Positions 6,351 through 7,963 of a stretch of 7,963 nucleotides of DNA are shown one piece after another. Source of the stretch: Nocardioides sp. GTDB taxonomy: Bacteria > Actinomycetota > Actinomycetes > Propionibacteriales > Nocardioidaceae. Within the stretch, counting starts at the first letter, position 1; the number at the start of each line of letters is the position of its first letter. Below the pieces are notes generated by a model. It ran no database searches, was not told where the DNA came from, and was given only the letters and a program-made list of their open reading frames with translations. Made by a program: the position numbers and the translations under genes. The DNA lies in the NCBI GenBank assembly GCA_003519585.1, contig DOWL01000059.1:6785-14747 (forward strand), read 5' to 3'.

Positions 6351-6913
6351 CTCACACCCTCGGCGACCTGCTGCGCAGCAGCGCGAACTCCGTGCCCGAG
6401 GTCCGAGTGGACGTCGCCGCGCTGGTCGCGGACGCCGACCGCAGGCAGCGCCGACGCCGGCTGGCCGTGGTGGCCGGCGACGACGAACGGGCGCAGCGCC
6501 GCACCGCTGCCTTCGGTGCCGCCGCTCGCGAGCTGGGCCTGGCCGAGGTGCGCGCCGTGGCCGTACCCGCCCCCACCACGCTGCGCAGCGGGCGCGAGGC
6601 GCTGCGTGCGCTGCTGGCCGGCGAAGGCGGCGGGCCCGACGCCGTCTTCTGCAGCTCCGACCTGCTGGCGATGGGCGCCCTCACCGAGGCGCGGGTCCGG
6701 GGCGTGCGGGTTCCGGAGGACCTCGCGGTGGTCGGATTCGGGGACCTCGAATTCAGCGGGGATACCTCGCCCTCCCTCACCACCGTCCGGATCCACGGCG
6801 CCGAGATCGGCCGCCACGCCGCCCGCTTCATCGTCGAGCGGGCCGAGGGTCGCGATCCGGGGCCCCGGATCATCGACCTGGGCTTTTCCGTCATCGCCCG
6901 CGAAAGCGCCTGA
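6347..6913 (+). CDS. Hybrid ORF: N-terminus of a sigma-factor partner joined to the C-terminal half of a LacI-family regulator
   Basis: The ORF encodes 188 residues in two unlike parts. Residues 1-44, from MTHTLGDLLR to DRRQRRRRLAVVAG, look like the cytoplasmic head of an actinobacterial SACE-sigma partner: short acidic/helical start, then an Arg cluster that normally precedes a transmembrane helix. No membrane segment follows. Residues 45-188 instead match the C-terminal effector-binding half of LacI/GalR proteins, from GDDERAQRRTAAF (typical GDxxRxxxRxxGF) through FCSSDLLAMGAL (101-112, D105 at the usual ligand-contact position), EDLAVVGFGDLEF (124-136), SLTTVRIHGAEIGRHAA (143-159) and the family ending DLGFSVIARESA. 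A normal LacI protein has about 330-350 residues with an N-terminal helix-turn-helix; here that and the first core subdomain are missing. The product is probably neither a working anti-sigma protein nor a working repressor. Most likely it is an artefact of chimeric assembly, possibly a recombination product. The GTG start has a good Shine-Dalgarno and overlaps the sigma stop. Confidence 0.75.
   Translation: MTHTLGDLLRSSANSVPEVRVDVAALVADADRRQRRRRLAVVAGDDERAQRRTAAFGAAARELGLAEVRAVAVPAPTTLRSGREALRALLAGEGGGPDAVFCSSDLLAMGALTEARVRGVRVPEDLAVVGFGDLEFSGDTSPSLTTVRIHGAEIGRHAARFIVERAEGRDPGPRIIDLGFSVIARESA
6461..6478. other. Probable junction between actinobacterial and betaproteobacterial sequence
   Basis: These 18 bases encode LAVVAG, which would fit either parent: the Arg-cluster/membrane-helix start of a sigma partner, or the beta strand of a LacI core that precedes GDDERA. 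Just outside, identity changes sharply from sigma partner to LacI family. A shared GC-rich stretch of this length would be enough to mis-join contigs or serve as microhomology for recombination. GCCGGC occurs at both 6456-6461 and 6473-6478. The exact breakpoint cannot be fixed from this sequence alone. Confidence 0.6.
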
Positions 6914-6995
6914 ACCTTGCAAAGGGAATTCTTAAAAAGGGACGCTTCCCTCCGGGAGGGAAGCGTCCCTTTTTAAGAATTCCCTTTGGAAGGTT
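6913..6995. terminator. Long near-perfect inverted repeat containing an intrinsic terminator
   Basis: The arms 6913-6953 and 6955-6995 (41 bp each) pair at 40 of 41 positions around a single central G at 6954. The only mismatch is 6919/6989, and 34 pairs are uninterrupted. The inner part (6934-6974) is a textbook bidirectional intrinsic terminator: five A, a GC-rich stem starting GGGACGCTTCCC, then five T. It would end transcription of the LacI-family gene, whose TGA stop overlaps the first base of the left arm, and insulate the downstream receptor gene. The outer AT-rich extension, with GAATTC in both arms, makes the symmetry longer than a terminator needs. Confidence 0.88.
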
Positions 6996-7015
6996 TGCGC
7001 TAGGCAGTGGGATTG

Positions 7016-7027
7016 GATAGCGCTACC
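7016..7027. promoter_or_regulatory. LacI-family operator candidate upstream of the Bug receptor gene
   Basis: GATAGCGCTACC centres on the 8-bp palindrome TAGCGCTA (7018-7025) with one further matching G/C pair outside. LacI/GntR-type repressors bind palindromes with a central CpG or GC core of this kind. It lies 33 bases upstream of the receptor start codon, and the C-terminal half of a LacI-family gene lies immediately upstream. This suggests local repressor control. Promoter boxes around it are not clear, though TACCAT (7024-7029) resembles a -10 overlapping the site. Confidence 0.5.
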
Positions 7028-7051
7028 ATTTCGAGCGCACATCCCACTCCC

Positions 7052-7058
7052 GGAGGAG
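7052..7058 (+). promoter_or_regulatory. Shine-Dalgarno of the Bug receptor gene
   Basis: GGAGGAG sits just before the ATG at 7061. Spacing is short but the match is strong, and the encoded protein begins directly with a signal peptide, which supports this start. Confidence 0.75.
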
Positions 7059-7060
7059 CC

Positions 7061-7963
7061 ATGAAAACCACGATCCACCGCCTCGCCCTCGCCGCCGCCG
7101 GCCTCGTCCTCGCGGGCGCGGCCCAGGCCTGGCCCACGAAGACCGTCACGCTGCTGGTGCCCTTTCCGCCCGGCGGCTCGACGGACCTGATCGCCCGTTC
7201 CCTCGCGCCGAAGCTGCAGGAAAAGCTCGGCGGCACCTTCGTCGTGAACAACGTGGGCGGCGCCGGCGGCACCATCGGCGCCACGGCCGCGAAGAACGCC
7301 GCGCCCGACGGCCACACGATCTTCGTGTCGTCCCTGGGCCCGTTCGTGATCGGCCCGCACCTCATGAAGGGCCTGGGCTACGACCCCCTCAAGGACTTCG
7401 ACTACATCACGGTCGCCGTGCAGGCGCCCAACATCCTCGTGGTGCCCGCGAGCTCGCCCCACAAGAGCCTCGGCGACGTGATCGCGTTCCACAAGGCCAA
7501 CCCCGGCAAGATGACCTTCGCCTCCGCCGGCAACGGCACCAGCGACCACCTCACCGCCGAGCTCATGTGGCAGAGCACCGGCACCTCGGGCGTGCACGTC
7601 CCCTACAAGGGCGGCGGCCCCGCCATGCAGGACCTGCTGGGCGGCCAGGTGGACGCGTCCTTCGTGAACATCAACACGGGCATCCCCCAGATCCGCGCCG
7701 GGAAGCTCCGCGCCCTCGCGATCACCAGCACCAAGCGCTCGCCCCTGCTGCCCGACGTCGCCACCACCGAGGAACAGGGCGTGAAGGGCCTCACGGTCTA
7801 TTCGTGGCAGGCCTTCGCCGCGCCCAAGGGCATCCCCGCCGACATCAAGATGAAGATCCACTCGGCCATCGTCGCGGGACTCCAGGATGCGGCCGTGAAG
7901 CCCCGCCTGCTGGACCTGGGCTTCGAGTTGGTCGGCAACTCGCCCGAGCAGTTCACCGCCTTC
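7061..7963 (+). CDS. Bug/TctC-family periplasmic solute-binding receptor (tripartite tricarboxylate transporter type), 3' end cut by window edge
   Basis: All 301 codons present are open and the gene runs off the window; family members are usually about 320-330 residues, so only roughly 20 are missing. This type of protein binds carboxylates or related small molecules in the periplasm and hands them to TctAB-type transporters, or acts as an orphan receptor. A Sec signal peptide covers 1-23 (MKTTIHR, hydrophobic core, AQA cleavage). Family motifs are LLVPFPPGGSTD (31-42), NNVGGAGGTIG (63-73), APDGHTI (81-87), SAGNGTSDHL (155-164), VHVPYKGGGPAMQDLLGGQVD (starting 178) and IPQIRAGKLRALA (208-220). 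Such genes are greatly expanded in Burkholderiales, so this is strong evidence that the right end is betaproteobacterial, unlike the left. Transcription is insulated by the terminator at 6913-6995 and probably controlled at the TAGCGCTA site. No TctA or TctB gene is visible. The ligand is unknown. Confidence 0.95.
   Translation, partial: MKTTIHRLALAAAGLVLAGAAQAWPTKTVTLLVPFPPGGSTDLIARSLAPKLQEKLGGTFVVNNVGGAGGTIGATAAKNAAPDGHTIFVSSLGPFVIGPHLMKGLGYDPLKDFDYITVAVQAPNILVVPASSPHKSLGDVIAFHKANPGKMTFASAGNGTSDHLTAELMWQSTGTSGVHVPYKGGGPAMQDLLGGQVDASFVNINTGIPQIRAGKLRALAITSTKRSPLLPDVATTEEQGVKGLTVYSWQAFAAPKGIPADIKMKIHSAIVAGLQDAAVKPRLLDLGFELVGNSPEQFTAF

Noticed and set aside
6913..6995. Transposon end or insertion-sequence terminal repeat
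   Set aside because: There is no transposase and no target duplication. The arms are adjacent rather than flanking a gene, and the inner part is a complete terminator.
6932..7861. 309-codon minus-strand frame opposite the Bug receptor
   Set aside because: It is antisense to a clear periplasmic receptor and has His/Arg/Gly-rich shadow composition. It also begins inside the terminator palindrome.
1..7963. CRISPR arrays, tRNA or rRNA genes
   Set aside because: No spaced direct repeats, cloverleaf-like segments or conserved rRNA stretches were seen on either strand.

Overview
The window is GC-rich throughout and reads as two pieces of different taxonomic character joined near position 6470. From the left end to about 6460 the genes look actinobacterial, roughly Nocardioides- or Streptomyces-like. 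Evidence is a WYL regulator paired with an epoxide hydrolase, a tandem-GNAT acetyltransferase, a secreted M4 metalloprotease with an Ig-like domain, a SACE-type ECF sigma factor, a TAnnnT-type leaderless promoter, and a GTG start with a strong Shine-Dalgarno. From about 6479 to the right end the content looks like a Burkholderiales-type betaproteobacterium: the C-terminal half of a LacI/GntR-type regulator, a classic stem plus T-tract terminator, a TAGCGCTA operator-like site, and a Bug/TctC periplasmic binding protein. The taxonomic assignments are inferred from protein-family style; no database search was possible.

Layout, left to right. (1) 62-1174 (-) encodes an epoxide-hydrolase-like alpha/beta hydrolase, divergent from a WYL-domain regulator at 1233-2255 (+). 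The 58-bp gap holds a perfect 7+3+7 inverted repeat, a likely operator, and a probable leaderless promoter for the hydrolase. (2) The regulator runs 62 bp tail-to-tail into a tandem GNAT gene, 2194-3189 (-). (3) Upstream of GNAT on the same strand, behind a strong hairpin, is a secreted thermolysin-family (M4) metalloprotease, 3266-5554 (-). (4) After a 265-bp divergent intergenic region comes an ECF sigma factor, 5820-6350 (+). (5) The next ORF, 6347-6913 (+), overlaps the sigma gene by 4 bp. It starts like the membrane-anchored partner protein of a SACE sigma factor, but after about 44 residues becomes the C-terminal ligand-binding half of a LacI-family regulator. (6) A 41-bp-arm inverted repeat that includes a terminator follows its stop codon. 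(7) A LacI-type operator candidate and the Bug/TctC receptor gene, 7061 to the edge (+), end the window with the gene incomplete.

Functional logic. In the left part, the WYL protein probably controls the divergent hydrolase and itself. The sigma factor was presumably made with a translationally coupled partner that is now cut off, and the divergent protease is a possible target. In the right part, a LacI/GntR-type repressor probably controlled the tripartite-tricarboxylate-type solute receptor through the TAGCGCTA site. The most noteworthy item is the in-frame junction at about 6461-6478. The simplest reading is a chimeric assembly joined through a short shared GC-rich stretch, with true recombination as the less likely alternative. 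The first 61 bases hold only the region downstream of the hydrolase; nothing is recognised there.
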